Below are positions 25,996-32,419 of a DNA stretch of 64,000 bases, in pieces. The notes below the pieces were generated by a model. That model searched no databases, was not told the DNA's origin, and worked only from the letters and a program-made list of their open reading frames with translations. A program made the position numbers and the translations under genes. Origin of the DNA: Corallium rubrum (Eukaryota > Cnidaria > Anthozoa > Scleralcyonacea > Coralliidae); NCBI GenBank assembly GCA_964035015.1, contig CAXIUP010000012.1:62001-126000 (forward strand), read 5' to 3'. Each line of letters begins with the position of its first letter. Position 1 is the first letter of the stretch.

Positions 25996-26185
25996 AAATG
26001 GGGTTTTGTTTCTTGAACTCAAGAAGGCTTTTGGCACGGTTGATCATGAAATTCTTATCAGTAAACACAGTTGATATGGTATAACTGAAATACCATTAAA
26101 ATGGTTTAAATCATACTGCTGTAAACAGTCTTGCAAAGTTAATAATGTAACTTCCTCTAAAGAAATTAAGTGTGTGGTGTACCTA
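25996..26185 (+). pseudogene. LINE reverse transcriptase fragment, N-terminal palm
   Basis: One forward frame reads VLFLELKKAFGTVDHEILI, then an in-frame TGA, then YGITEIPLKWFKSY, continuing to about CVVYL. This is the RT region with the first catalytic aspartate motif (KAFDTVDH-like) of CR1/Jockey-type LINEs. The first Asp of the motif is Gly here and there is a stop, so it is inactive. It stops where the VPQG motif should follow, about 80 bp before the virus-like terminus. Compared with its inverted copy near 51.8 kb it lacks 6 bp after the SY codons. Confidence 0.82.
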
Positions 26186-26367
26186 ATAAAAAAAAATGCT
26201 GTTGAATTTCTGGTATGAACCTGCTGAAACGTTTGCAAGTTGCTCAGACCAACTCATCAATAGTAGTAAGGTGCGGGGCTTAATGGACCCGGTTTTATGC
26301 GAAAGTAAGCCCTTAATAATTCATGAGTTATGAATATTCAATGAGGTCGGAGTTCCGAAGAGTGAAC

Positions 26368-26451
26368 GAAGCATTTCCGAGTCCGATAAAACGCCGAAGC
26401 ATTTCCGAGTCCGATAAAACGCCGAAGCATTTCCGAGTCCGATAAAACGCC
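26368..26451 (+). promoter_or_regulatory. three perfect 28-bp repeats upstream of the Bcl-2-like ORF
   Basis: A 28-bp unit beginning GAAGCATTTCCGAGTCCG and ending AAAACGCC is repeated three times without change. It ends 34 bp before the ATG at 26,486. Its position between the terminus and the first gene, and its conservation in all three TIR copies (32,336-32,419 and 51,512-51,595), suggest a promoter or replication-protein binding array. Nothing proves either. Confidence 0.6.
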
Positions 26452-26485
26452 GAGTGATTGCTGAGATTACATCATTTTTAACACG

Positions 26486-26854
26486 ATGGCCGAACAAACA
26501 ATTTGGGCTGAATTGCAGGAAAATAATATCGAGATAGACAAAGATACGTTATGTTTTTACATGAATAGATGCTTTGGAGAGCATGATGAATTGTATGAGA
26601 GGGTTATCGACCAAATCAACGGCGATAACTTGCCGAGTAGCTTGTATAATATTTATGAAGAGATGGATCTTGTGAATTTCGGTAGAATTATTGCTTATTT
26701 GACTCTAGTGTTGAAAGTGAGTGATTATTGCGATACCGAAACACTTTGCCAAGCTGTTAGAAGAACTGCCAAAGATTTTAGGCGAATTGACTTGACGCAA
26801 TACGAAACTGTAAAACACTCGTGGATAAAAAGACTGATTAGATTTCTAACATAA
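26486..26854 (+). CDS. Bcl-2-like protein with BH1-type motif (TIR copy 1)
   Basis: This 122-residue protein is predicted to be mostly helical. Residues 57-75 contain YEEMDLVNFGRIIAYLTL. The NFGR core preceded by acidic residues and followed by a hydrophobic helix matches the BH1 signature (N-W-G-R) of the Bcl-2 family. A Ser-Trp-Ile at 112-114 could be a remnant BH2. The segment around ELYERVIDQIN (35-45) lies where a BH3-like helix would be, but the match is weak. No C-terminal membrane anchor is seen, and the protein is shorter than cellular relatives. Bcl-2 family proteins bind pro-death partners at mitochondria, and DNA viruses often carry mini versions that delay host cell death. It is the first gene from the terminus, behind the 28-bp repeats. 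The start is the first ATG of the frame. Gene confidence is good because three copies are intact; function is moderate. Confidence 0.65.
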   Translation: MAEQTIWAELQENNIEIDKDTLCFYMNRCFGEHDELYERVIDQINGDNLPSSLYNIYEEMDLVNFGRIIAYLTLVLKVSDYCDTETLCQAVRRTAKDFRRIDLTQYETVKHSWIKRLIRFLT

Positions 26855-26985
26855 CTGTTGTGAGGGATGTTAGAGCGTTGCTAAGGCGAATTTGAATATT
26901 ACAAGTTCGGGCGAAAAAAGTCATTAAAAATCGATTAGACACAGTCATTAAATTAGAAAAATGGTAAATACAGGTTGTCATTTCA

Positions 26986-27126
26986 ATGGATTCTGACCTG
27001 ATTGAGATTTTAAATTTGCGCGAGAGAAAGATTGAGTGTACACTTTTAACATGCTATGTTGAGGAAATATCGTTGAACATTGATAGACTGGTGCTAGAGA
27101 ATTGCTATGGGAGTTGCCCTAGATAG
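26986..27126 (+). CDS. 46-residue ORF overlapping the next gene (TIR copy 1)
   Basis: A small acidic ORF starts at ATG 26,986 and ends at TAG 27,126. It overlaps the 99-residue ORF by 20 bp in another frame. It is leucine- and isoleucine-rich (LIEILNLRER, VEEISLNIDRL) and looks helical. It is preserved in all three TIR copies. It may be the N-terminal half of a product completed by frameshifting into the 99-residue frame, an overlapping gene, or the relic of an old indel. No family is recognised. Confidence 0.4.
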   Translation: MDSDLIEILNLRERKIECTLLTCYVEEISLNIDRLVLENCYGSCPR

Positions 27127-27406
27127 CGCTGGTGTAAAGCGATATTGTTGTTCCAGGATGCCGGATGAAGATAAAATATGGTTTTACTTCGAACGTGCCT
27201 TAGAGAGATCATCTGTAGAGAACATTGTTAAAGCGTTTGTGCGTAAATTAGAAGACATGAAATTGTGTGTAAATGGTCTTGAACTATTGAGACATACATA
27301 TCAAGATCACAAGAAAGCGTTTCGAAGATTTTTCCCATGTGATTTTATCGGACTGAAGAAGAACCTCGAGAACAATTACAAATTAATTAATTATGAACAA
27401 ACATAA
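27107..27406 (+). CDS. hypothetical helical protein, 99 aa (TIR copy 1)
   Basis: Not recognised. The protein has four cysteines in its first 50 residues (CCSR near 14-17, LC near 53) and is rich in Lys, Arg and aromatic residues. Segments such as ERSSVENIVKAFVRKLEDMKL are amphipathic helices, so a small helical bundle is plausible. A death-fold relation could be considered next to a Bcl-2-like gene, but I see no diagnostic motif. The preceding 46-residue ORF overlaps its start by 20 bp. All three TIR copies encode an identical product, which argues for a functional frame or very recent duplication. The ATG at 27,107 is used because no earlier in-frame ATG lies between it and a stop. Confidence 0.55.
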   Translation: MGVALDSAGVKRYCCSRMPDEDKIWFYFERALERSSVENIVKAFVRKLEDMKLCVNGLELLRHTYQDHKKAFRRFFPCDFIGLKKNLENNYKLINYEQT

Positions 27407-27524
27407 AGAAGATTGCGCATGTGTGTTACAAAGTATTACGTTAGTTGAACATGATTCTTCCTGCCCCAAAGCGAGTGTGTCCGGGTAACAGATCGGTGTC
27501 GTGTTCCACCTCTCACCTTATGAT

Positions 27525-27668
27525 ATGGACGACGTCTTTGTGACTGAAATAAAATTTGCCCACGAAAAACCTGTGTTCCTAAAGCAGAATGGTCAAAACC
27601 AAGTTTACGTATATTCCGACCAGTTTTTTTCAGCAGATGTATGTATGTTTCAGAGAGTTTCGGAATAG
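27525..27668 (+). CDS. 47-residue ORF overlapping the PC4-like gene (TIR copy 1)
   Basis: The ORF starts at ATG 27,525 (MDDVFVTEIKF) and ends at TAG 27,668. It overlaps the first 80 bases of the 175-residue ORF in a different frame. A run of seven T at 27,624-27,630 lies in the overlap, where a one-base slip would connect the two frames. The pattern is the same in all three copies. It could be the true N-terminus of the PC4-like protein separated by an indel or by programmed frameshifting. It could also be chance overlap. Confidence 0.4.
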   Translation: MDDVFVTEIKFAHEKPVFLKQNGQNQVYVYSDQFFSADVCMFQRVSE

Positions 27669-28116
27669 GAACGGGGTTAAACTTTTGGTGCAAGGGAGCG
27701 AAATCACATTAAATGAGTCAGTGTTTCAGAAAATGATAAATATTTTACCAATTCTTGTTGAAATTGTTCATGGAGAGGACTCTTTAAGTGAAAAAATAAA
27801 GTTTTCGTTGTTGGAGGAGGAAGGATCTTTGGTTAGACCGTATCTTTCTGCAAGTAAAGTTAATGATGTGACTCACTACAATATCGGCGTTGACAATTAC
27901 GAATGGGATCGGACGTTTGGTGGTTTAAAGAGGATTCTAACTGCTAAATGCATTTCATTTACTGAAGAAGAGTTTGTGCTTGTCAAGCGAGTATTGGGAG
28001 ATATTCAGCAGAACATAAACGAAAGAAACATTCATAACCCACCAGACATTAAAACAGCGCGTGTTGTAATAAGTGAATTTGATCCTAGACATATGGGCCC
28101 GGAAGTGACGTCATAG
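27589..28116 (+). CDS. PC4-like tandem-domain protein, 175 aa (TIR copy 1)
   Basis: Two segments share one layout: residues about 17-60 (CFREF, then GVKLL, ITL, then a helix) and about 96-142 (YNIGVDNYEW, then GGLKR, ISF, then a helix EEEFVLVKRVLGDI). Beta-strands followed by G-x-K, an I-[ST]-[LF] turn and a long helix resemble the PC4/p15 coactivator fold, which binds single-stranded DNA as a dimer. A tandem pair in one chain would imitate that dimer. The family call is from pattern only. A role in replication or transcription of the element is inference. The last codons contain a TGACGTCA site. The real start may lie upstream in the overlapping 47-residue frame. All three copies are identical in protein. 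Confidence 0.55.
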   Translation: MVKTKFTYIPTSFFQQMYVCFREFRNRNGVKLLVQGSEITLNESVFQKMINILPILVEIVHGEDSLSEKIKFSLLEEEGSLVRPYLSASKVNDVTHYNIGVDNYEWDRTFGGLKRILTAKCISFTEEEFVLVKRVLGDIQQNINERNIHNPPDIKTARVVISEFDPRHMGPEVTS

Positions 28117-28180
28117 GGGTGTGCGCACAGGCTGACGTCATCATTTTTGCGTACGTACGCGTACGTTCGCGTACGTACGC
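28106..28180 (+). promoter_or_regulatory. two TGACGTCA sites and two GCGTACGTACGC palindromes
   Basis: TGACGTCA lies at 28,106-28,113 and 28,133-28,140. This is the classic CRE/ATF-binding octamer. The 12-bp palindrome GCGTACGTACGC lies at 28,149-28,160 and 28,169-28,180. The block sits between the PC4-like and 149-residue genes, about 100 bp before the ATG at 28,278. It is kept in the other copies near 30,607-30,681 and 49,784-49,858. A promoter or origin role is likely but untested. Confidence 0.6.
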
Positions 28181-28277
28181 GATATCATCAAATTCCCCAT
28201 AAATTCTTTTTTTTTTTTCGGAATAAAGAACACAATGCTTATAGTTTTCATAGAGATACCATTACTACTGCATAAAT

Positions 28278-28727
28278 ATGGATACGAAGATTACGGAATG
28301 CCGAACTATAGCCGAACTAACGAGTTTGGAAAACATGTATGTCTTGAGCGAGTACGAACAGGGTTTAGTATTTGAGAGGAAAGTGGAATTAATTACTCGT
28401 TCGCTCGAGTGGGGAGTCGAAAATGAACAACTTGGGTTAACAGCGAACCTTACGGATTCCTGGACACCAGAACAAAGACAACAGTTTTTGATGGACTGGC
28501 AAGATGATGAGGCATTGCTACAGAACGAACGATTAGGGCTCGCTTCAAACCATATGGATTCTTGGACCCCTGAACAACGAGAAAATTTCATGATGGATTG
28601 GCAAGACGACGAACCTTTACTACAGACTGGCCGTGGGGAGAAGAGATCAATCGACGACGTAGACGATGGTGCAAGTACATCTGAACAGGTTAGCGGAGCC
28701 GTTCATTTTTGTGAGATGAGAAGATGA
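28278..28727 (+). CDS. acidic protein with two 34-residue repeats, 149 aa (TIR copy 1)
   Basis: No known family. Residues 52-84 and 86-118 are tandem repeats with period 34, sharing LGL, DSWTPEQR, F, MDWQDDE and LLQ. The two copies differ at about ten positions. A basic KR pair is followed by an acidic stretch (SIDDVDDGASTSEQ) that resembles a linker at the head of a larger protein. At 28,688/28,689 the sequence CAG-GTTAGC fits a splice donor, so the last residues (VSGAVHFCEMRR) may be intronic read-through and the full gene may have lost its 3' exons. The gene ends just before the minisatellite that marks the inner TIR boundary. Copy 2 is identical in protein. Copy 3 has a frameshift at the tail. 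Confidence 0.55.
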   Translation: MDTKITECRTIAELTSLENMYVLSEYEQGLVFERKVELITRSLEWGVENEQLGLTANLTDSWTPEQRQQFLMDWQDDEALLQNERLGLASNHMDSWTPEQRENFMMDWQDDEPLLQTGRGEKRSIDDVDDGASTSEQVSGAVHFCEMRR

Positions 28728-28739
28728 GCACATGCTCAT

Positions 28740-28830
28740 AACTGCTCTGAGCACTTGCTCATTTGCTCATAACTGCTCATGAGCACTTGCTCATTTGCTC
28801 ATATGGCCCGATCAGGCCCGATGGCCCGAT
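28740..28830. repeat. 63-bp minisatellite and GGCCCGATCA motif at inner TIR end, copy 1
   Basis: One 63-bp unit made of two near-identical halves (ACTGCTC, GAGCACTTGCTC, ATTTGCTCAT) is followed by GGCCCGATCAGGCCCGAT and another GGCCCGAT. Copy 2 has two 63-bp units and copy 3 has one. Similarity between copies ends inside the GGCCCGAT motifs. Confidence 0.85.
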
Positions 28831-28909
28831 TGCTGACTATAGACGTCTAAATGTCATTTTATGAGTTATATTACACGCACTTGCGAATCAGAGAACTTCA
28901 TTTCGAAAC

Positions 28910-29119
28910 ATGCCACGAACACGTAAAGATTGTCCCTTATGTGGGAAACAAAGTTTGGTAAAGCTATCCAACCATTTGGCTGATGTTCATCAACTTTCTC
29001 GCGAGAGAAGGCAGCCATATCTTACTCAAGCAAGATTAAATGCGTTAGAGAATGATCGACAAAAACCGGTTGCTAAAGTTGAAATAACTATAGAAAGCAT
29101 GGACGAAAGAAATTCCTAG
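28910..29119 (+). CDS. single C2H2 zinc-finger protein, 69 aa
   Basis: A small basic protein with one compact zinc finger near its N-terminus. Cys8 and Cys11 in CPLCGK, then His22 and His27 in NHLADVH, give C-x2-C-x10-H-x4-H. A basic region (ERRQPYLTQARLN) follows. A single finger is usually too little for specific DNA binding alone, so it may act as a dimer, as a protein-binding module or with the next gene. It lies only in the unique centre, on the plus strand, 77 bp before the C2HC gene, so the two may be co-expressed. A short finger in which L-x-x-H-L-x-x-V-H follows CPLCGK is, from memory of cnidarian element ORFs, common there, but I cannot verify this. Confidence 0.65.
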   Translation: MPRTRKDCPLCGKQSLVKLSNHLADVHQLSRERRQPYLTQARLNALENDRQKPVAKVEITIESMDERNS

Positions 29120-29196
29120 TCCAAAAATCAAGTGGTGTTTATTAACAAGGACTTTCCGTCCCTACTCGTCATTTACAGGTTGTCTGAGCTGAAAGA

Positions 29197-29757
29197 ATGA
29201 GCTGCCAATATTGTGGGAAAATGTTTAGTAAAGGCTATAATCTAAGACGGCACGAAAACGATTATTGTCCGTCAAGGGAATACACTGACACTGAGGAGCC
29301 TGATATGGAATCTGATGAAGAAATGTCAAGCTCGTCGTATGATGAAAACAGCCAGAGGTCCGAAGATGATGGTGAAGTAAAGGAAGAGATTGATCCTTGG
29401 GCAACCATGATTGACGATGCAAAAGTGACGGTTCGGCCAGAATATGATGAACTGTTAAAAACGTTGCAAATGGAAGGGCAAGAAGAAAGTGTAGCTAAGC
29501 AGAAAGCCTTTGAAAAAATTCTCCCTGAACTTCAGAAAGAATTCGCTGACGTTTACGTGGATAATTTACGTTGGATGAAAGCACTTAAAAAGGATCCTGT
29601 GCATGGAAAGATCATGGAAACGAAGCAGACACTTGTGAACGAAGACTCGTTTGATCCTGATGAAGCTTTATCTGCAGCGGTTGACAAAAGAAAGTTTCTT
29701 TTGAAACAGCTTTTAGAAGATCAAGGACGTTTTTCAGATAGTGATGATGATCAGTGA
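29197..29757 (+). CDS. C2HC zinc-finger protein with acidic linker, 186 aa
   Basis: The finger is at the extreme N-terminus: Cys3, Cys6, His19 and Cys24 (CQYCGKMF, NLRRHE, then YC), a C-x2-C-x12-H-x4-C variant with the usual Phe and Leu core positions. Residues about 30-66 are a low-complexity Glu/Asp/Ser stretch that looks disordered. Residues 67-186 are predicted helical and charged, with no family I recognise. It is likely nuclear and DNA- or protein-binding. A polyadenylation signal follows at 29,779. It is one of two genes in the single-copy centre of the element. The antisense frame at 29,225-29,422 is a shadow. Confidence 0.65.
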   Translation: MSCQYCGKMFSKGYNLRRHENDYCPSREYTDTEEPDMESDEEMSSSSYDENSQRSEDDGEVKEEIDPWATMIDDAKVTVRPEYDELLKTLQMEGQEESVAKQKAFEKILPELQKEFADVYVDNLRWMKALKKDPVHGKIMETKQTLVNEDSFDPDEALSAAVDKRKFLLKQLLEDQGRFSDSDDDQ

Positions 29758-29778
29758 ATCGATGTAATGCTTATGTGA

Positions 29779-29784
29779 AATAAA
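29779..29784 (+). terminator. polyadenylation signal AATAAA
   Basis: AATAAA lies 22 bp after the stop of the C2HC gene and is followed by TTGTATTGTGTCTTG, a GT-rich downstream element. It supports the plus-strand gene as a transcription unit. Confidence 0.6.
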
Positions 29785-29920
29785 AATTTATCAAAATTGT
29801 ATTGTGTCTTGTTTCATTTTTTAAGCAATAATAAGTCCTTGAAGAAAAAAAAAATGTACACCAGAATTAAGCCGTAGCTTCTATCGGGCCTGATCGGGCC
29901 ATCGGGCCTGATCGGGCCAT

Positions 29921-30046
29921 ATGAGCAAATGAGCAAGTGCTCATGAGCAGTTATGAGCAAATGAGCAAGTGCTCAGAGCAGTTATGAGCAAATGAGCAAG
30001 TGCTCATGAGCAGTTATGAGCAAATGAGCAAGTGCTCAGAGCAGTT
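29921..30046. repeat. 63-bp minisatellite, two units (copy 2)
   Basis: Two complete 63-bp units, each built from a 32-bp and a 31-bp half rich in GAGCAAGTGCTC near-palindromes. It is bordered by CGGGCCTGATCGGGCCAT on the left. It is the main length difference from copies 1 and 3. Confidence 0.9.
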
Positions 30047-30058
30047 ATGAGCATGTGC

Positions 30059-30508
30059 TCATCTTCTCATCTCACAAAAATGAACGGCTCCGCTAACCTG
30101 TTCAGATGTACTTGCACCATCGTCTACGTCGTCGATTGATCTCTTCTCCCCACGGCCAGTCTGTAGTAAAGGTTCGTCGTCTTGCCAATCCATCATGAAA
30201 TTTTCTCGTTGTTCAGGGGTCCAAGAATCCATATGGTTTGAAGCGAGCCCTAATCGTTCGTTCTGTAGCAATGCCTCATCATCTTGCCAGTCCATCAAAA
30301 ACTGTTGTCTTTGTTCTGGTGTCCAGGAATCCGTAAGGTTCGCTGTTAACCCAAGTTGTTCATTTTCGACTCCCCACTCGAGCGAACGAGTAATTAATTC
30401 CACTTTCCTCTCAAATACTAAACCCTGTTCGTACTCGCTCAAGACATACATGTTTTCCAAACTCGTTAGTTCGGCTATAGTTCGGCATTCCGTAATCTTC
30501 GTATCCAT
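30059..30508 (-). CDS. acidic protein with two 34-residue repeats, 149 aa (TIR copy 2)
   Basis: Same protein as the copy at 28,278 on the plus strand, with all 149 residues identical. The tandem repeats, acidic tail and possible splice donor are all kept. It is transcribed outward-to-centre like its partner, so the two copies converge on the zinc-finger centre. A 108-residue frame on the other strand is a shadow. Confidence 0.55.
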   Translation of the reverse strand: MDTKITECRTIAELTSLENMYVLSEYEQGLVFERKVELITRSLEWGVENEQLGLTANLTDSWTPEQRQQFLMDWQDDEALLQNERLGLASNHMDSWTPEQRENFMMDWQDDEPLLQTGRGEKRSIDDVDDGASTSEQVSGAVHFCEMRR

Positions 30509-30606
30509 ATTTATGCAGTAGTAATGGTATCTCTATGAAAACTATAAGCATTGTGTTCTTTATTCCGAAAAAAAAAAAAGAATTTATGGGGAATTTGATG
30601 ATATCG

Positions 30607-30681
30607 CGTACGTACGCGAACGTACGCGTACGTACGCAAAAATGATGACGTCAGCCTGTGCGCACACCCCTATGACGTCAC
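30607..30681 (-). promoter_or_regulatory. CRE-like sites and GCGTACGTACGC palindromes (TIR copy 2)
   Basis: Inverted equivalent of 28,106-28,180, with the two TGACGTCA octamers and the 12-bp palindromes intact. It lies between the converging 149- and 175-residue genes. Confidence 0.6.
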
Positions 30682-31197
30682 TTCCGGGCCCATATGTCTA
30701 GGATCAAATTCACTTATTACAACACGCGCTGTTTTAATGTCTGGTGGGTTATGAATGTTTCTTTCGTTTATGTTCTGCTGAATATCTCCCAATACTCGCT
30801 TGACAAGCACAAACTCTTCTTCAGTAAATGAAATGCATTTAGCAGTTAGAATCCTCTTTAAACCACCAAACGTCCGATCCCATTCGTAATTGTCAACGCC
30901 GATATTGTAGTGAGTCACATCATTAACTTTACTTGCAGAAAGATACGGTCTAACCAAAGATCCTTCCTCCTCCAACAACGAAAACTTTATTTTTTCACTT
31001 AAAGAGTCCTCTCCATGAACAATTTCAACAAGAATTGGTAAAATATTTATCATTTTCTGAAACACTGACTCATTTAATGTGATTTCGCTCCCTTGCACCA
31101 AAAGTTTAACCCCGTTCCTATTCCGAAACTCTCTGAAACATACATACATCTGCTGAAAAAAACTGGTCGGAATATACGTAAACTTGGTTTTGACCAT
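30670..31197 (-). CDS. PC4-like tandem-domain protein, 175 aa (TIR copy 2)
   Basis: Identical in protein to the copy at 27,589. The run of seven identical bases in the overlap with the 47-residue frame is unchanged, so the same frame break or slip site is present. Confidence 0.55.
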   Translation of the reverse strand: MVKTKFTYIPTSFFQQMYVCFREFRNRNGVKLLVQGSEITLNESVFQKMINILPILVEIVHGEDSLSEKIKFSLLEEEGSLVRPYLSASKVNDVTHYNIGVDNYEWDRTFGGLKRILTAKCISFTEEEFVLVKRVLGDIQQNINERNIHNPPDIKTARVVISEFDPRHMGPEVTS

Positions 31198-31261
31198 TCT
31201 GCTTTAGGAACACAGGTTTTTCGTGGGCAAATTTTATTTCAGTCACAAAGACGTCGTCCAT
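31118..31261 (-). CDS. 47-residue ORF overlapping the PC4-like gene (TIR copy 2)
   Basis: Mirror of 27,525-27,668 with the same start, stop and homopolymer. Being in both TIRs makes a recent sequencing slip unlikely to be the cause of the frame break. Confidence 0.4.
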   Translation of the reverse strand: MDDVFVTEIKFAHEKPVFLKQNGQNQVYVYSDQFFSADVCMFQRVSE

Positions 31262-31379
31262 ATCATAAGGTGAGAGGTGGAACACGACACCGATCTGTTA
31301 CCCGGACACACTCGCTTTGGGGCAGGAAGAATCATGTTCAACTAACGTAATACTTTGTAACACACATGCGCAATCTTCT

Positions 31380-31679
31380 TTATGTTTGTTCATAATTAAT
31401 TAATTTGTAATTGTTCTCGAGGTTCTTCTTCAGTCCGATAAAATCACATGGGAAAAATCTTCGAAACGCTTTCTTGTGATCTTGATATGTATGTCTCAAT
31501 AGTTCAAGACCATTTACACACAATTTCATGTCTTCTAATTTACGCACAAACGCTTTAACAATGTTCTCTACAGATGATCTCTCTAAGGCACGTTCGAAGT
31601 AAAACCATATTTTATCTTCATCCGGCATCCTGGAACAACAATATCGCTTTACACCAGCGCTATCTAGGGCAACTCCCAT
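31380..31679 (-). CDS. hypothetical helical protein, 99 aa (TIR copy 2)
   Basis: Identical in protein to the copy at 27,107. No recognised domain. The overlapping 46-residue ORF precedes it in the same order. Confidence 0.55.
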   Translation of the reverse strand: MGVALDSAGVKRYCCSRMPDEDKIWFYFERALERSSVENIVKAFVRKLEDMKLCVNGLELLRHTYQDHKKAFRRFFPCDFIGLKKNLENNYKLINYEQT

Positions 31680-31800
31680 AGCAATTCTCTAGCACCAGTC
31701 TATCAATGTTCAACGATATTTCCTCAACATAGCATGTTAAAAGTGTACACTCAATCTTTCTCTCGCGCAAATTTAAAATCTCAATCAGGTCAGAATCCAT
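31660..31800 (-). CDS. 46-residue ORF overlapping the 99-aa gene (TIR copy 2)
   Basis: Mirror of 26,986-27,126, ATG at 31,798-31,800. An extra base in the nearby poly-A/T run lies upstream of the start and does not alter the frame. Confidence 0.4.
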   Translation of the reverse strand: MDSDLIEILNLRERKIECTLLTCYVEEISLNIDRLVLENCYGSCPR

Positions 31801-31932
31801 TGAAATGACAACCTGTATTTACCATTTTTTCTAATTTAATGACTGTGTCTAATCGATTTTTAATGACTTTTTTCGCCCGAACTTGTAATATTCAAATTCG
31901 CCTTAGCAACGCTCTAACATCCCTCACAACAG

Positions 31933-32301
31933 TTATGTTAGAAATCTAATCAGTCTTTTTATCCACGAGTGTTTTACAGTTTCGTATTGCGTCAAGTCAA
32001 TTCGCCTAAAATCTTTGGCAGTTCTTCTAACAGCTTGGCAAAGTGTTTCGGTATCGCAATAATCACTCACTTTCAACACTAGAGTCAAATAAGCAATAAT
32101 TCTACCGAAATTCACAAGATCCATCTCTTCATAAATATTATACAAGCTACTCGGCAAGTTATCACCGTTGATTTGGTCGATAACCCTCTCATACAATTCA
32201 TCATGCTCTCCAAAGCATCTATTCATGTAAAAACATAACGTATCTTTCTCTATCTCGATATTATTTTCCTGCAATTCAGCCCAAATTGTTTGTTCGGCCA
32301 T
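31933..32301 (-). CDS. Bcl-2-like protein with BH1-type motif (TIR copy 2)
   Basis: Same 122-residue protein as at 26,486 except Asp18 to Glu. The NFGR BH1 core is intact. This single conservative change, plus a silent C/T change in the following codons, distinguishes copy 2 from copies 1 and 3. Confidence 0.65.
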   Translation of the reverse strand: MAEQTIWAELQENNIEIEKDTLCFYMNRCFGEHDELYERVIDQINGDNLPSSLYNIYEEMDLVNFGRIIAYLTLVLKVSDYCDTETLCQAVRRTAKDFRRIDLTQYETVKHSWIKRLIRFLT

Positions 32302-32335
32302 CGTGTTAAAAATGATGTAATCTCAGCAATCACTC

Positions 32336-32419
32336 GGCGTTTTATCGGACTCGGAAATGCTTCGGCGTTTTATCGGACTCGGAAATGCTTCGGCGTTTTA
32401 TCGGACTCGGAAATGCTTC
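32336..32419 (-). promoter_or_regulatory. three 28-bp repeats upstream of Bcl-2-like ORF (TIR copy 2)
   Basis: Inverted copy of the triple 28-bp repeat at 26,368-26,451 at the same distance from the ORF start. Confidence 0.6.

Larger units (their letters stand above)
26265..28830 (+). repeat. virus-like TIR, copy 1
   Basis: This 2,566-bp unit runs from the AGTAAGG terminus, through a leader with three 28-bp repeats and the gene cassette, to a 63-bp minisatellite and GGCCCGATCAGGCCCGAT. Its upstream flank is identical to the flank of copy 3, so copies 1 and 3 are products of the large inverted duplication. Copy 2 has different flanks. Confidence 0.92.

Noticed and set aside
25794-26084. 96-residue frame joining satellite edge and LINE sequence
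   Set aside because: It reads the RT fragment in the wrong frame. The RT motif lies in a neighbouring frame.
27436-27693. 85-residue antisense frame opposite the PC4-like gene (also at 31,093 and 50,270)
   Set aside because: It overlaps the start of two sense frames on the other strand, has no recognisable motif and has no separate promoter.
28265-28591. 108-residue antisense frame opposite the acidic repeat gene (also at 30,195 and 49,369)
   Set aside because: It is the shadow of the sense ORF, with Cys/Ser-rich composition typical of antisense reading and no start context.
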